From: Cryptomeria japonica
Taxonomy: Eukaryota > Streptophyta > Pinopsida > Cupressales > Cupressaceae
Assembly (NCBI RefSeq): GCF_030272615.1
Contig: NC_081414.1
Coordinates: 235,244,733 to 235,308,732 of the forward strand
DNA: 64,000 bases
Direction of reading: 5' to 3'
This document shows, in pieces, positions 46,325-58,276 of this stretch. Each line of letters starts with the position of its first letter. Position 1 is the first letter of the stretch. The notes under the pieces were generated by a model that was given only the letters and a program-made list of their open reading frames with translations, searched no databases and had not been told where the DNA came from. Both the position numbers and the translations under genes were made by a program.

Positions 46325-49061
46325 CTTCCAGGAACTAACCAGATTGAAGCAAACAGGCACCATGGATGACTATGTTTCAGAATTTCAAAGACTCGCTGTA
46401 ATGGTATTCGATGTATCAGATAAGAGGCTCACTTTCTACTTCATTGAAGGCTTATCCGATTCCTTCCATGGCTTGGTGAGGGCCTTGGAGCCAACAACTT
46501 TAGAAGATGCCATTCGAAAAGCTTTAAAATCTAGAAGATTCCACCAAGAAAGGGAAGGCTGCTATAAAGATTGCATTAGCAGGGCAGCCAAAGACGCCTT
46601 TTATTAAAGGCAAATCCACGACCCAAGACTCCACCTACAGGTCCACATGGCATGTCAAGGAATGAACTTCGCGAGAAGGGTTTGTGCTACTACTGCAATG
46701 AGAAGTAGAGTAATCAATATAGGTGCCAAGGGAGAGGACAAGTTTATTACATCGAAGTGGTCTCCGATGATGAAGCAAATACTGAAGGGGCAATGAAGAG
46801 GACAGTCCTGGGGAACAGCAAGAGTTCGTGACGGAAGGAGGCCTCGCAGGAGGCACTTTGGCAACACTATCAGGGACACCCCGTTACCATTCTCTCCGAG
46901 TGAGAGGAGTTCTTCGGGTGCAGAAAGTGATAGTGCTTATCGATGGTGGGGCTACGCATAACTTCATCAACAAGAGGACGGTGGCTAAGTTACGCTTAGC
47001 AATGAAGGACTTTGAAGGGTTTGATGTCCTAGCGGCTGGAGGAAACATCCTTCCTTGCATGAAACAAATTCAACAAATGGAGCTGATATTAGGGGGACAC
47101 GAGATGAAGGAGGACTTTTATGTTGTCGACGTCGGTGACATAGATATGGTCCTTGGGGTATAGTGGCTCCATTCACTAGGAGATCACACTACCAACTACC
47201 AAACCATGGAGCTGAAGTTCAAGCATGAAGGCAACAAGGAGGTTGTTCTCAGGGGCCTTTCTAGGAACGATCCTATGGTGGTTTCAGCCAAAAGAATGGA
47301 GCAACCTTTCCGTCGAGATCAAGTGGCTTGGGCAGCAGAATGCTTGATCACAGATACTAGTACACCGAAGGAAGAAAGAGCATTCCCTAGTGACATTCAG
47401 GCTATCTTGGATAAAAAGTGCAAAGTTTTTCGAGAGATTCCAGCAGGATTGCCACCGGATAGGGGGTTTCAGCATGTGATAGAGCTTGAAGGAGCAAAGC
47501 CGGTGATCACTACCCCATATCGTCATCCACGAATGTACAAAGAAGAAATCAAGAAGGCCATCAAGGAGTTATTGGATATGGGGCACATTCGCCCGAGCTC
47601 AAGTCCCTTTGATTCATCAGTCGTGTTGGTCAAAAAGAAGGATGGGACGCTCAAGATGTGCATCGATTATAGAGCCCTCAACAAGAAGACAATAAAAAAT
47701 CGCTATCCTATTCCCAAGATCGATGAGTTGATAGATGAGCTACATGGAGCAGTGTACTTCTCCAAGAATGATTTGCATTCAGGCTACCATCAGATTAGAG
47801 TTAGGGATGAGGATGTGCACAAGACAGCTTTCAGGTGTCATTATGGGCATTACGAATTCTTAGTGATGCCATTTGGGTTAACCAATGCCCCTGCTACCTT
47901 CCAATCTTGCATGAATCAGGTATTCATCCTTTAGTTAAGGAAATTTGTGTTGGTTTTCTTTGATGACATCCTGATCTACAGTAAAAACATGGGAGGACCA
48001 TCTGATGCATATAGAGGAGGTACTCGACATTTTGGAGAAGAACTCGTTCTATGCTAAGATGTCCAAGTGTGAGTTTGGGATGACTGAGATTCTATACTTG
48101 GGCCATAAGATTAGCGCTCAAGGGGTTAGTGTGGATGAAGAGAAGATCAAGGCAATTCAGGAATGGGCCACCCCCAAGAATCTGACACAACTAAGAGGAT
48201 TTTTGGGCCTTTGCAGCTACTAGAGAAGGTTTGTGAAGGGTTTTTCCCAGCTTGCAGCACCATTGACCAATTTAACAAAGAAGGGGGCCTTCACTTGGAA
48301 TTCCACAACACAACAATCATTTGATAAACTCAAGGAGGTAATGAGCTCATGTCCCGATTTCGCTATTCTAGATTTCTCATCTCCTTTTGTACTTGAGTGT
48401 GATGCTTCAGGAGAAGGCATTGGAGCCGTATTTATGCAGAACAAACACCCTATAGCATATGAAAGTAGGAAGCTCACCAATCTAGAAAGGGCTTTCTCCA
48501 TTAATGACAAGGAGATGTTGGCTATCATGCATGCTCTCGCTAAGTTCAGACAATACTTGGTCTCCGGGAAATTCGTGGTAAAGACAAATCATAACAGCTT
48601 GAAGTACTTCCTAAATCAGCGAGATTTGAATGATAGACAACAAAAATGGGTAAGCAAATTCCAAGCCTATGATTTTGATATTGAATATGTGAAGGGTAAG
48701 AACAATGTGGTTGCATTTGCTCTATCTAGGAGACCTTACCTTTGTGCTATGTCTGATATATCTGCTGATTGGAGGATAGCTATTACTGCCGAATATGCTA
48801 AGGACTCATTTGCTAATGACATTTTGGAGGGAAGAGTGACCAATGACAAATACAGGGTAGTTGAGGAGCTCATTCTCTACAAGGAATGAATCTACTTGTG
48901 CCCCGCTCCAACGTCAAAAGCAAAATTAACCAAGCATGCCATGATACCCCTCTTACTGGCCACATAGGGTTTTACAAGACGTACAAGCAAGTGAGGGAGT
49001 GTTTTGCATGGAAAGGGCTGAAGAATGATATATTGCAGCATGTGAGGGAATGTTTGGTGTG
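46325..49061 (+). pseudogene. Gypsy-2 gag-pol, first part (gag end to integrase zinc site)
   Basis: The segment begins within gag (ELTRLKQTGTMDDYVSEFQR). A zinc-knuckle remnant (CYYCNEK) lies near 46685. The protease reads LIDGGATHNFIN near 46940: the catalytic DTG has become DGG. RT follows with [33 protein letters not shown] and FFDDIL near 47960. RNase H (48233-48889) has CDASGEGIGAVFMQ, with the usual TDHN reading TNHN. The integrase zinc site starts with H..H and CLVC, where the solo LTR cuts a codon. Stops lie near 47161, 47932, 48221 and 48886, with a frameshift near 47988. Confidence 0.9.
49057..49061. repeat. Left target duplication of the 3.4-kb solo LTR (GTGTG)
   Basis: GTGTG recurs at 52449-52453. 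Removing the insert and one copy restores the integrase C-x2-C codons. Confidence 0.92.
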
Positions 49062-52000
49062 TGTTGACGTGTATTTTGTACACAATCAAACACAGAATAA
49101 AATACCGAAGGGTACCTTATCCTCTCTTGAATAAAGCCTCTGATTGCTGAAGATATCGCGAAAAAGGATCAATCAGGATGACTCCAAGGTTCTTGTATGT
49201 AGGGTCTCTACATGTGGATAAGCTCTCTGTGGTATGATGTGATTTGCTGGAATCACAAGGGGACTTACACTTGATGCCTGAACTTCTGATTTGCTTTGAA
49301 TATTGCTGGAACACAGGATCTTACTAGCTTTGACTTGAAAAAAAGAAGGAAAAAAGATGAGGGCGAGGAAAGGATCTAATCCTAACACTAAGAATGTAAG
49401 AGCAATGAATGATCTTTGATGGAATTCTAACTAAGTCTTGTTTTGACATCCCAGGACCATCTCCACAAGGTTAGTGCGATCTTCGAAGGAAAGCTTTATG
49501 ATGTTCAAATCATCACTGCAGGCGTAGACACCATCAGGTTGATGCATATCAATGAAGAAGCGACAATTGAAGTTAAGCTTAAGCTGAATGATTCCAGTTG
49601 ACTACGCAAGGCAAGTCTGCAATCAACAAACTGCTAGTAGTATGGATGTACGAATTTCACCATCAATCAAGCATATTTCTTCCACTCATCTAATAACATG
49701 AAATCAAATATGAGAAGTATAAAGACCATGCAAATTGTCGAATCGACCCATAAATTTCACCATTTCTTCAATGAAGTTACAAGTCTTTTACAACAACATC
49801 TTGGCAACAATCTTTGCCTTCTCTCTCTACTCTACCCTAATTGCTATTCTCTCTCTATTTTCTAACTGCTTCCAACTATTCCTAACTATTTCTAATTTCC
49901 TTTACAAAATGAAATGCCAGGGCTTATATAGTGCTCCCAATACAATTCGATGGCTTAGATCAATTCGAGATCGATGGCCAAGATTTTACAATGAAAACCC
50001 TAACTAGGGTTTGTTACAACCATTACATAACATTTAATGCTTGACCAATGAAATAATTGTATTGCTTGGACACATGTCCTCTCTGGAAAAATCGACCAAT
50101 GGATAGCCGGGGTAGGTACATCGGAGTTTGTGCCACCTTCCATGGGTTAGGTACATTGAATCTGGACATGTTGAGGTGGACCACACTGACTGGAGAAGTG
50201 ATGACTAGGATGCCACCTCGTCTGACACTTGTAACTTGGTAAATATTCAACTTGATGTTGTTGAGAAGCTAGCTTTAATTAATTCATCTGGAACTATCTG
50301 CTTCTTCAACGAACCCTTGTTCTAACTTCTTGTGTCCTTGATGTGCAGGATGATTGATGTACCTCGCCTTGGAATACTGGATTGGAGAAGTCGCCCTTGA
50401 TGACGTTAGTCCAAAGAAGGCTGTCCTTGTCGATGCTAGGCTGGATCGAAGAAGGTCGTCCTTGTCCTGGCTTGATCGTCCTTGATATGGCTTGATTTTC
50501 CTTGAGGAGAGTCTTCCGACTTGTGGATCTTTCGAGCTTGGGGGTCGCCATCTTGGTACCTACACAACATTTCACAATTAATGATATATCTTGAACTGTA
50601 GAAAGGAAGATTCAAGATTCTAATTTTAGGAAACTTCATGATAAATCTTGAGTTGTCATTTCCTAATTTAGGATTTTCAAAGCAAAATTTAAATCTTCAA
50701 AAAAATGGTGCCAAGGTGATTACGCCATACCTCCACTTGGGAATTAATTCTAAAAAATGATGCAAAAATAGGAGAATTCGCTAGGCAAAATGTAGATCAT
50801 GACTCCCTTTAGCAGAATGCGCCCCCTTTAGCTTGGAAAAGAACTCCATCTTCCACTAGCTTCTTCAAGATCTGGAAATTCGCCTTCAAATGTCTTCAAA
50901 AATCTGGAAATTATCCTCCAATCTAGCAAGAAATACGCCTCTCCAATAGCCTTCAAGATGAATTTCGCCTTCCTTAGCCTCCACACTTGGTAGAAATTCG
51001 CTCCACACAAGCTAGATTTCGCACCTCCTTCCTTGCTTCTCCAAATCGCACTTGAAAGGATGATTGAATGATTTGAATTGTGAAACAACACCTCCAATAT
51101 ATAGAGCGCTCACCTTCCACTTACCCATGAGGCCGACCTTGCAAGTAAAGGCAAAAAAATAAATAAAATTAAAAAAAAAGAAGAGGCCGACTTGATAAAA
51201 TGAATAAAAATAATACCTCAAGCGCTTCATCTTTTAATTTTAATTTAATAATAATTAATTTCAAATGCCTCAATAATTAAAATTTTGATTTTTTAAAGGC
51301 ATAAATTAATTATTAAATGTTTTGCGCACTTATTAAATGTCAATTTAATTTCAAAAATATTTCAAGGTTTTATCGAAATTGGCATTTAATGTGTCATAGA
51401 TGATATTGGCGCCTAGGCATGGCAAGATAATGGACATCAACAAGATCGCTCTGGTCCCTGGGAGAGGGATAGGAGCGCCCTTACACTTTAGCCTTGCAAT
51501 TCTTGTTTTTCACGTTCAACACTTCATCCTGGACGTCCAAAATGGCATTTTACTTGAAACCTTGAGTTTGATCTATTCAATTTTTGGAACGAATGCTCCT
51601 TAGAACCATTTTCGCCCTGGTCCCTGGGAGAGGGACAGGAGCGATTTTGCATTTATAAGCTCACTTGTGTTTTGCTAGCTTCGAAAATTATCTTCAACGG
51701 ATCGATTGCGTCTTCCTTCACCCACCTCAAACGCGAAACTTGCCTTCCTTTTGCCAAAAACTTGTCTTGAGGGAAAATCGCTCTGGTCCCTTGGAGAGGG
51801 ACAGGAGCGCCCTGGCCTTTATGAGCTCATTTATGCCTTGTTAACTTTCAAAACTATCTTCAATGGGTTGATTACGTCCTCCTTCATGCCTTTGATGTCT
51901 CAATTTGTCCAAACAAGGTCAGGAATGACTCCACTAAGCTTTTTCGCTCTGGACCCTTGGTGAGGGACATGAGCGATTCGCCTTGGACCCTTGGAGAGGG

Positions 52001-52448
52001 ACAGGAGCGCTTTTCGCTCTGGAACCTCAGTGAAGGTCAGGAGCGAAATTTGACTTTTTGAACTCTCTATCAGGACAATTTTAATGGAATATAACATTTC
52101 CTTCTATGTGTCTTCTTTCTTATACTTTAAGTTATATTCCATATATACTTTCAGGATGTTTGAGAGTGGTTTCAGACCTCCAGGAGTTATATTGCAAAAT
52201 CTAGTTTTTTGAGGTTTTTCAGTTTCCAGACTTAGTCAAATTTCAAGATCAGGACATTCCAGACTTAGCCAAATTTCAGGATCAGGACATCACTCAAGCC
52301 GGACTTGCTATCCTATTGATCTCCCCGACAGCACTCAAAATGCAAAGGCTAACTAACAAAACCCTAAAAAACCTAGAAAACAAACCCTAAAAAGCAAAAA
52401 ACATGGTTCCCCATTTGCAATGGGGCGATGTGTGAAAACGTCACAACA
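49062..52448 (-). mobile_element. 3,387-bp solo LTR in Gypsy-2
   Basis: Read on the minus strand it starts TGTTGTGACGTTTTCACAC and ends ACACGTCAACA, with exact GTGTG duplications. A TATATAA promoter box lies on the minus strand at 49924-49930. No coding motif, primer site or second LTR is present, so it is most likely a solo LTR left by recombination. It has six hairpin-forming repeats at 51447-52045. Small open frames inside are not gene-like. Confidence 0.8.
51447..52045. repeat. Six copies of a CGCTC..GAGCG hairpin motif
   Basis: Units of about 31 bp, pattern CGCTCTGGTCCCTGGGAGAG then GGACAGGAGCG, begin at 51447, 51613, 51779, 51945, 51979 and 52015. Each can fold as an imperfect stem of about 13 bp around a GGGAG loop. 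The first four starts are exactly 166 bp apart. Confidence 0.9.
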
Positions 52449-52453
52449 GTGTG
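52449..52453. repeat. Right target duplication of the 3.4-kb solo LTR (GTGTG)
   Basis: Matches 49057-49061. Confidence 0.92.
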
Positions 52454-53615
52454 CCAACAGAACAAAACAGAGTATGTGTTACCAGTTGGGTTGTTGCAGC
52501 CCTTACCCATACCCAACCAGAAATGGGAGAGCATTTCGATGGATTTCATTACGGGGTTGCCAAAGGTGCAAGGTAAAGATTGCATTTATGTTGTGGTGGA
52601 TAGGCTCACTAAGTACGCTCATTTTTTTGCCATTATTTCAAAATTTAAGGCACCTCAAGTTGCAGATCTGTTTTTCAAGGAAGTATTTAGACTTCATGGG
52701 TTGCCAAAAAATATTGTGAGTGACAGGGACAACAGGTTCATCAGCTTGTTTTGGCAAGAACTCTTTCATTAGGCCCACACGGAGTTGACCCCTAGCATGA
52801 GCTACCACCCCCAAACAGATGGGCAAACAGAGATAGTGAACAAGTGGATTGAAGGATATTTGAGGAACTATGTGACAGGACAACAATCAACATGGGTGAA
52901 GTGGCTACATCTCGGAGAATTTTGCTACAACACCATGCATCGCATGTCCATCAGAATGACCCCTTTCAAAGCACTCTATGGATATGAAGCTACATCTTTC
53001 ATGGACCTCATTCTTGTAGACAGTAGGGTACAGAGTGCAAGGGACATGGTACAACAAAATGTGGATATTATGAGATCATTGAAGGAAAATCTGCAACGTG
53101 CCCAAAATCAGCAAAAGTTATACACAGATCAGAGGAGGACTGAGAGGGTCTTTGAGGTTGACGACATGGTATACTTGAGATTGCAGCCTTACAGGCAACC
53201 CTCCCTCAAAGGAAATGGGGCAGAGAAGCTGAAACCAAGGTATTATGGGCCATTCAGGATCACGAAAAAGTTTGGAATGGTCGCGTATGAGCTTGAGTTG
53301 CCTCCGGGGAGCAGAATTCATAATGTCTTCCATGTGTCATGTTTGAAAAAAGTGTTAGGACAATAGATCACCCCCTTGGTTGAGCTACTCCCTCTTGATG
53401 ACAAAGGCAAACTCATTCTTGAGCCCGAAATGGTGCTGGATGTGAAAGAGAAAAGACTACGGAACAAGGTCATTCAGCAATATCTAGTAAAGTGGAAAAA
53501 CATGCCCATTGAAGATGCCACTTGGGAGGTATTGGAGATTTTTGAGCATCCTAACTTGAAGTTGTTGGAGGACCAGCAACAATCTGGGGGAGGGGACTGT
53601 AATGTCTTGCTTTGA
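52454..53615 (+). pseudogene. Gypsy-2 pol, second part (integrase core and chromodomain)
   Basis: The integrase resumes with [20 protein letters not shown] and has all three acidic residues in SMDFITGLPK, VSDRDNRF and [13 protein letters not shown] stop lies near 52771. The GPY/F segment (YYGPFRIT) and SRIHNVFHVS follow. A stop near 53364 precedes the chromodomain region (VIQQYLVKWKNMPIEDATWE, about 53470-53560). The frame ends at 53615, just inside the 3' LTR, as in Gypsy-1. Confidence 0.9.
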
Positions 53616-54499
53616 TTTGGTTCCAGGCCGACTTGCAAACAATAGTGTTTTTAAACACTAATAATTAATAAAATAAAATATTTAGATTTGTGTGGTCGAC
53701 TCATTGAGGCACCATTTATTATTTGAATTTAATTTAATTTTGTATTGGTTCTGGCCGAGTTCTTTCAAGTTGGCGGGTTAGATTTAGTATAAATAGAAGA
53801 TCTGATTTCTTCATTGGGCATGACGAGTTTGGGAGATTTTCTGCTTGGCTGATCTAGAGCGTAGCTTCTTGATCGGAACACTTAGCTGGGGTGTAGCATT
53901 TAGCTGAGCAAGCTCGTTTTCTTCTTTTATCATTCGCCTTTCATCTTTCTCATTAAATCTTCCAATCCCAAGTGAATTGAAGGCAGCGCCACACTCATAG
54001 TTAGCGTCCTTGAGCTCCACGCAATTGCAGAGGATAGGCGGCTAGCGCTCAGGCCGAGCCTTACGGCTCTGGCCCCTGCACCTCACAAATTCACCCCTGG
54101 AGAAGTGATAGTCAGCTCCCAAACTAACCAGCTGGTGTTGAGCAAGGCGAACAACATATCTACATCTCCAGATCAAGGTCTAGCATAAACTAACGGATCT
54201 AAGGAGCCACTGTCGAGTTATCCTTGAAGATGCTGCTTCTGAGCCTATCGGCCTGTATCTTTCATCGCAGCATGGTTTCATATATATGTAAACTCATATG
54301 ATGGTGTTCATCGCTATGGTATTAAGTATAACTGCTGTTCATCAGATAGCTATTGTTCATAGCTGCATACATATAATTGGTGTTGCTGAGTGGAGACATG
54401 CATTTCATTTATTATTAATTTTCTTCTTTGGCTGGAATCGATTGCATTTTCTGTGGAGTGCTATCTTAATTTTCCAGAATTATTGGTAGAGCTTTTACA
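53598..54499 (+). repeat. Gypsy-2 3' LTR
   Basis: 902 bp, starting TGTAATGTCTTGC and ending GCTTTTACA. It is preceded by the purine tract GGGGGAGGGGAC. The promoter TAGTATAAATAG is kept. Confidence 0.9.
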
Positions 54500-54910
54500 C
54501 TTACTGTTTTGTTTTATCCAAGACTTCTTTCTACGGTCTAATTCCTCTTCAACAACCATTTTGATCCAGCGATGTGTATCCATATTTTCAACTTCTTTTG
54601 AGGAATTTATTAGACAAACTATCGTTGATGCTTCCATCAGAAACATTCCTGCTTCGGCTAGACAAATTTCATACAAAATTGTTGATTTGACTTTGAGACT
54701 AGTAGTAATTAGATGCTTTTGAATTCTTTCTACCTACCTCTCCTTGTGGTTTGACATGTTGCTCCCCCAAACCTCACAACCATAGAGGACAACTGGTGTG
54801 ACCAACAAACCAAAAAGGTTGTCTTGGTTTTCCAATCCCATAACTCTACTTTCGTAAGCCTGTTATGCAAAAGGTAATAACCTCTCCAACCTCCTTGTAT
54901 CCATTTCATT
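54500..54910 (-). pseudogene. LINE-D, part 2 (region after RT)
   Basis: On the minus strand this reads GLLVTPVVLYGCEVWGSNM in frame from the TCATT junction (about 54840-54760). An open stretch 54676-54500 follows (IVCLINSSKEVENMDTHRWI, VVEEELDRRKKSWIKQN). This is the conserved region between RT and C-terminus of a Jockey/RTE-like LINE. It joins part 1 across the solo LTR at 54911 and part 3 across Gypsy-2. Confidence 0.75.
54906..54910. repeat. Left target duplication (TCATT) of the 54911 insertion
   Basis: TCATT recurs at 62514-62518. Removing the insert keeps the LINE-D frame. Confidence 0.9.
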
Positions 54911-55107
54911 TGTAATGCCCCCTATTTATACACTGTCAATTACCAAGAGCATCATCTATATTACTACCTTCTATTGTTATTAATTGAACATGACTAACTA
55001 ATTGTTTGTAATATAACTTATTAAAACCATACCTAAACCCAAACCAATCTGACCCTATTCCTAGAAGAGGGCTTGGCTGCCTAGGGCACTTGACACACAT
55101 CCTCAAT

Positions 55108-55249
55108 GTAACCTAGATTACTGGGACTCAGTCCATTCACCCTTGGGGTCTGTAGCTCAGATTTCAGGAGGAGTCCTTTGTAACCCAGATTACTGGGACT
55201 CAGTCCATTCACCCTTGGGGTCTGCAGCTCAGATTTCAGGAGGAGTCCT
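55108..55249. repeat. 71-bp tandem duplication
   Basis: TGTAACC(T/C)AGATTACTGGGACTC blocks start at 55108 and 55179 and are nearly identical. A partial third copy of CACCCTTGGGG follows. Confidence 0.92.
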
Positions 55250-55615
55250 TTCACCCTTGGGGCTTCCTATTGAAGTGGTTTTATTCTGCCCCTTCCTAGC
55301 AGCACCCATCTCCCTTGGGGAATTGGAAATACAGAACTGATTATGGATTTGAGACAGTTTAAGACATTCTGTTTATCAATTGTTTATTTATCTTGTTATC
55401 TATTTATTTATGAACCTCTGATTTGTATAATTGATTAACTCTTATTTGATGTATTAAATTAATTGGTAGTTATGTTCTTGATGAATTTGTTTATTTAATG
55501 TTGATGTATTTGTATCATTGCAAATCTGATTAAATACTGCCTACCTTTAATCTTCAAAATGGATTACTAATTTATTCTCGTGTATATATTTTATTCATAT
55601 AATTGTTCTTTCTAC

Positions 55616-55640
55616 GCACACACACACACACACACACACA
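55616..55640. repeat. (CA)n microsatellite
   Basis: About 12 CA units running into TATATA. Confidence 0.95.
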
Positions 55641-56175
55641 TATATAATTAAATGCTCATATATTGAATAATATTGAATAACAAATACAAAAATATCTTTA
55701 CTGTTTAATGTACAGTCAGCAATGATTGGATTGAACATACCAGGAAAATCCCAACAGCTGTCACTATGTTCGTGACCTTCTCCTGCCATCTTCTCCTTCA
55801 TATTTCCTGTCCCTTCTGAAGTAAGATTAAATTTGCTCTTATATCTCCATAATCGAAGAGATGGCAGCCATTTAAGTTGAGAAGTCATCTCCCTTCTAGA
55901 TCGGATTCCTTCATAACCATTGTTTGTTATTGATTTGCCTTCATTGCTATATATCTAATTGCTGACTTCATAACCTTTTCATAACCATGTCTGATTATCA
56001 TAATCGCTGTTAATTAACATCGTGCCTCTTCATGGAGATATTGATTAGTTGATAGATAACATTCTTTCCTTAATTGATATTGTAATCGATAGTCAACACT
56101 CTTTAATTATCCGTATTCACATTGGTTTGAATATCGATCTAACCATCATCTATTAATCCGATAATATTTAGTGTT

Positions 56176-56180
56176 ATATT
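56176..56180. repeat. Left target duplication of LARD-B (ATATT)
   Basis: ATATT recurs at 61780-61784. Confidence 0.9.
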
Positions 56181-57116
56181 TGTAATGCCACTTTTCAACC
56201 AAACTTAATTAATTATTTGCAGCAGAATTAATAGATTAACTGTTAATGTAAAGTTCATTGATTAAAGGTAATTATCATTAAATTATATGTAAATGATAAT
56301 AATTACAAAGTAGATTAACAACACAATAAATGGAATAGCAAAACCACTTAATTCAACCATATTATTGGCAAATCATATATAAAGCATTCTCAATATCTTA
56401 TAGCATCAAGGTTTTCCAATACTTATCTTAATCTTGAGCACTTGGAATAGTCATTCTCACTCCAAGAAGATTCTAGTGGCCTTGGGTCCTTTATGGCTAT
56501 GGCACCCCATGGAGGAAACTGGTTCTTACACAGAACCAACCATATTATCTACAATTCAAAGGAATAGTCACAGGTCTAGGCTCTTTTACGGCAAGTAAGC
56601 ACTCCAGGAGGACAGGTTCTTACACAGAACCTCGCATGCCTTCACGGCACGAAATAAACACAGCCCTGGCCAGGACACTCCCGAGTGTACACCATACCCC
56701 GAGTTGGACGCACGCCGTGTGCCCCTTCTCCAATGCCCATGCCAACCAATGACCTTAACCTTCATTCCTTTGTGCCCTCTAAATTCCTATAATTTCCTCC
56801 CATGCCTATAGCCCACCAAGCCACCTTCTTCTTTTTCCTTGAGTGATCTCCATGCCCCCTCCCAAGTCTCACATAAATGACTTATATAACCTTTTCAAGG
56901 GTAGTTTCCAAACCATCACACCCTTTCAAAAAGGTCACCTTTAGTTGTCCTTTAATAATTATAATTATTCCTCTCTCTTAAGAGAGTTTGTCATAAACAT
57001 TATTTATTAATATTTATTTAAACCAAAGGATTATAATATCCTTTATTTTTTTCTCTCTTTTTTAATTCTAAAAGGGTTATTACTTTATCTTCTCTTGGAG
57101 AAATAGTCACATAACA
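56181..57116 (-). repeat. LARD-B 3' LTR
   Basis: On the minus strand it starts TGTTATGTGACTATTTC and ends AAGTGGCATTACA. A minus-strand TATATAA lies near 56883-56889. Confidence 0.9.
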
Positions 57117-57117
57117 A

Positions 57118-57127
57118 TTCTCCCCTT
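57118..57127 (-). other. LARD-B polypurine tract
   Basis: The minus strand reads AAGGGGAGAA directly before the 3' LTR. Confidence 0.8.
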
Positions 57128-58218
57128 GTAGTTTAGCTGCTGTCCTCAGTAGCATGAAATATATCTACATCATTGAAAATGCCAACATTGAGTATTTATA
57201 CTTCATAATATTTCTATTTTATTTTAGTTCATCTACATTCTTTTCTTATGTTAATTCATAGATCTATTTACCTTTATTTATTTATTTTATATTAACAAAT
57301 AATTTCAAGAGAATCATTTTGCCAATCAAAATTATGATGAGAACTCTATTTACACATATTTATTATAACTATATCCCATACTATGTAATCACTCAAATTA
57401 TCTATTCAACATATATTCCAAGATGATAATCATGCATTCCGGACTACATGAGTATCCTCTTTTAGTATAAAATAAAGCACATGTACAAGGTTATTAGGTT
57501 GATCAAGTCCAATAACAAAGTACAGTAGATAAAGGTAGTACTAAAAAGTTACCAGCATCTTAAAAGAAAATAATAATGCATCATGATCACCCACAAAGTG
57601 CTTCATAGAAGATAGTTCTATCCTTTCTTTTGTTTAAGTAACTATGGTATTTGAATTTTGAACGGTAATTCAATGATACTGATTCTAAACATTAAAATAA
57701 AAGAAAAACAAATAAATTTCAAGTTCATTTCTCCACTTGTAAAGTCCAACATGTCCACATATTTCCTCCTAAAATATTTTAACTCATTTAGATATCTAAT
57801 TTTCTAGTTATGAAAATGATTTTGGGATATGTGGGTTATGGGCCCACAAAATAAATTGTATTGAACAAATTTATAAAAATACTTTTTTTCTATAAAGTAA
57901 TAAAAATTGACATAGATACACAAAATTAATCATTAGAAAGACCAACTTACTAACTCAATATTCTAAGACACCTTTTATTTTCATTTTCATTTTTTATTTT
58001 TTTATTTTTAAGAAGAGAGTACTAGAAAAGTATAGACAAGACTTTAACTTAACATCCCTAAAGTTGTCATCTTCCAAAGACCAAATAGTTCTACATCTAG
58101 TCAAGCCTCTCAATAGAAAACATCCAAGGAAGTGAGATGTAGAATCTATTCCACACTACTATTTGTGGTGTATAATCTTCAATAAAAACGTTTGAGATTG
58201 AGATAAAGGTTTCAAAAT

Positions 58219-58276
58219 ATGCATTTGGAGCAATCTTTATTCATACTATGCATTTGGAGCAATCTTTATTCATACT
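58219..58276. repeat. 29-bp tandem duplication
   Basis: ATGCATTTGGAGCAATCTTT starts at 58219 and 58248. The two copies are perfect. Confidence 0.95.

Larger units (their letters stand above)
45423..54499 (+). mobile_element. Gypsy-2: old chromovirus carrying a nested solo LTR
   Basis: Two 902-bp LTRs (45423-46324 and 53598-54499) flank a decayed gag-pol. The primer-binding site, leader and first half of gag are deleted: the 5' LTR runs straight into mid-gag at 46325. The LTRs differ at roughly 6-7% of positions in the part I compared, so the insertion is much older than Gypsy-1. A 3,387-bp solo LTR interrupts the integrase. The proteins are related to those of Gypsy-1. Confidence 0.92.

Noticed and set aside
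49735-50007. 90-codon plus frame inside the 3.4-kb solo LTR
   Set aside because: It overlaps the minus-strand promoter and T/C-rich untranslated sequence of the LTR, with no motif.
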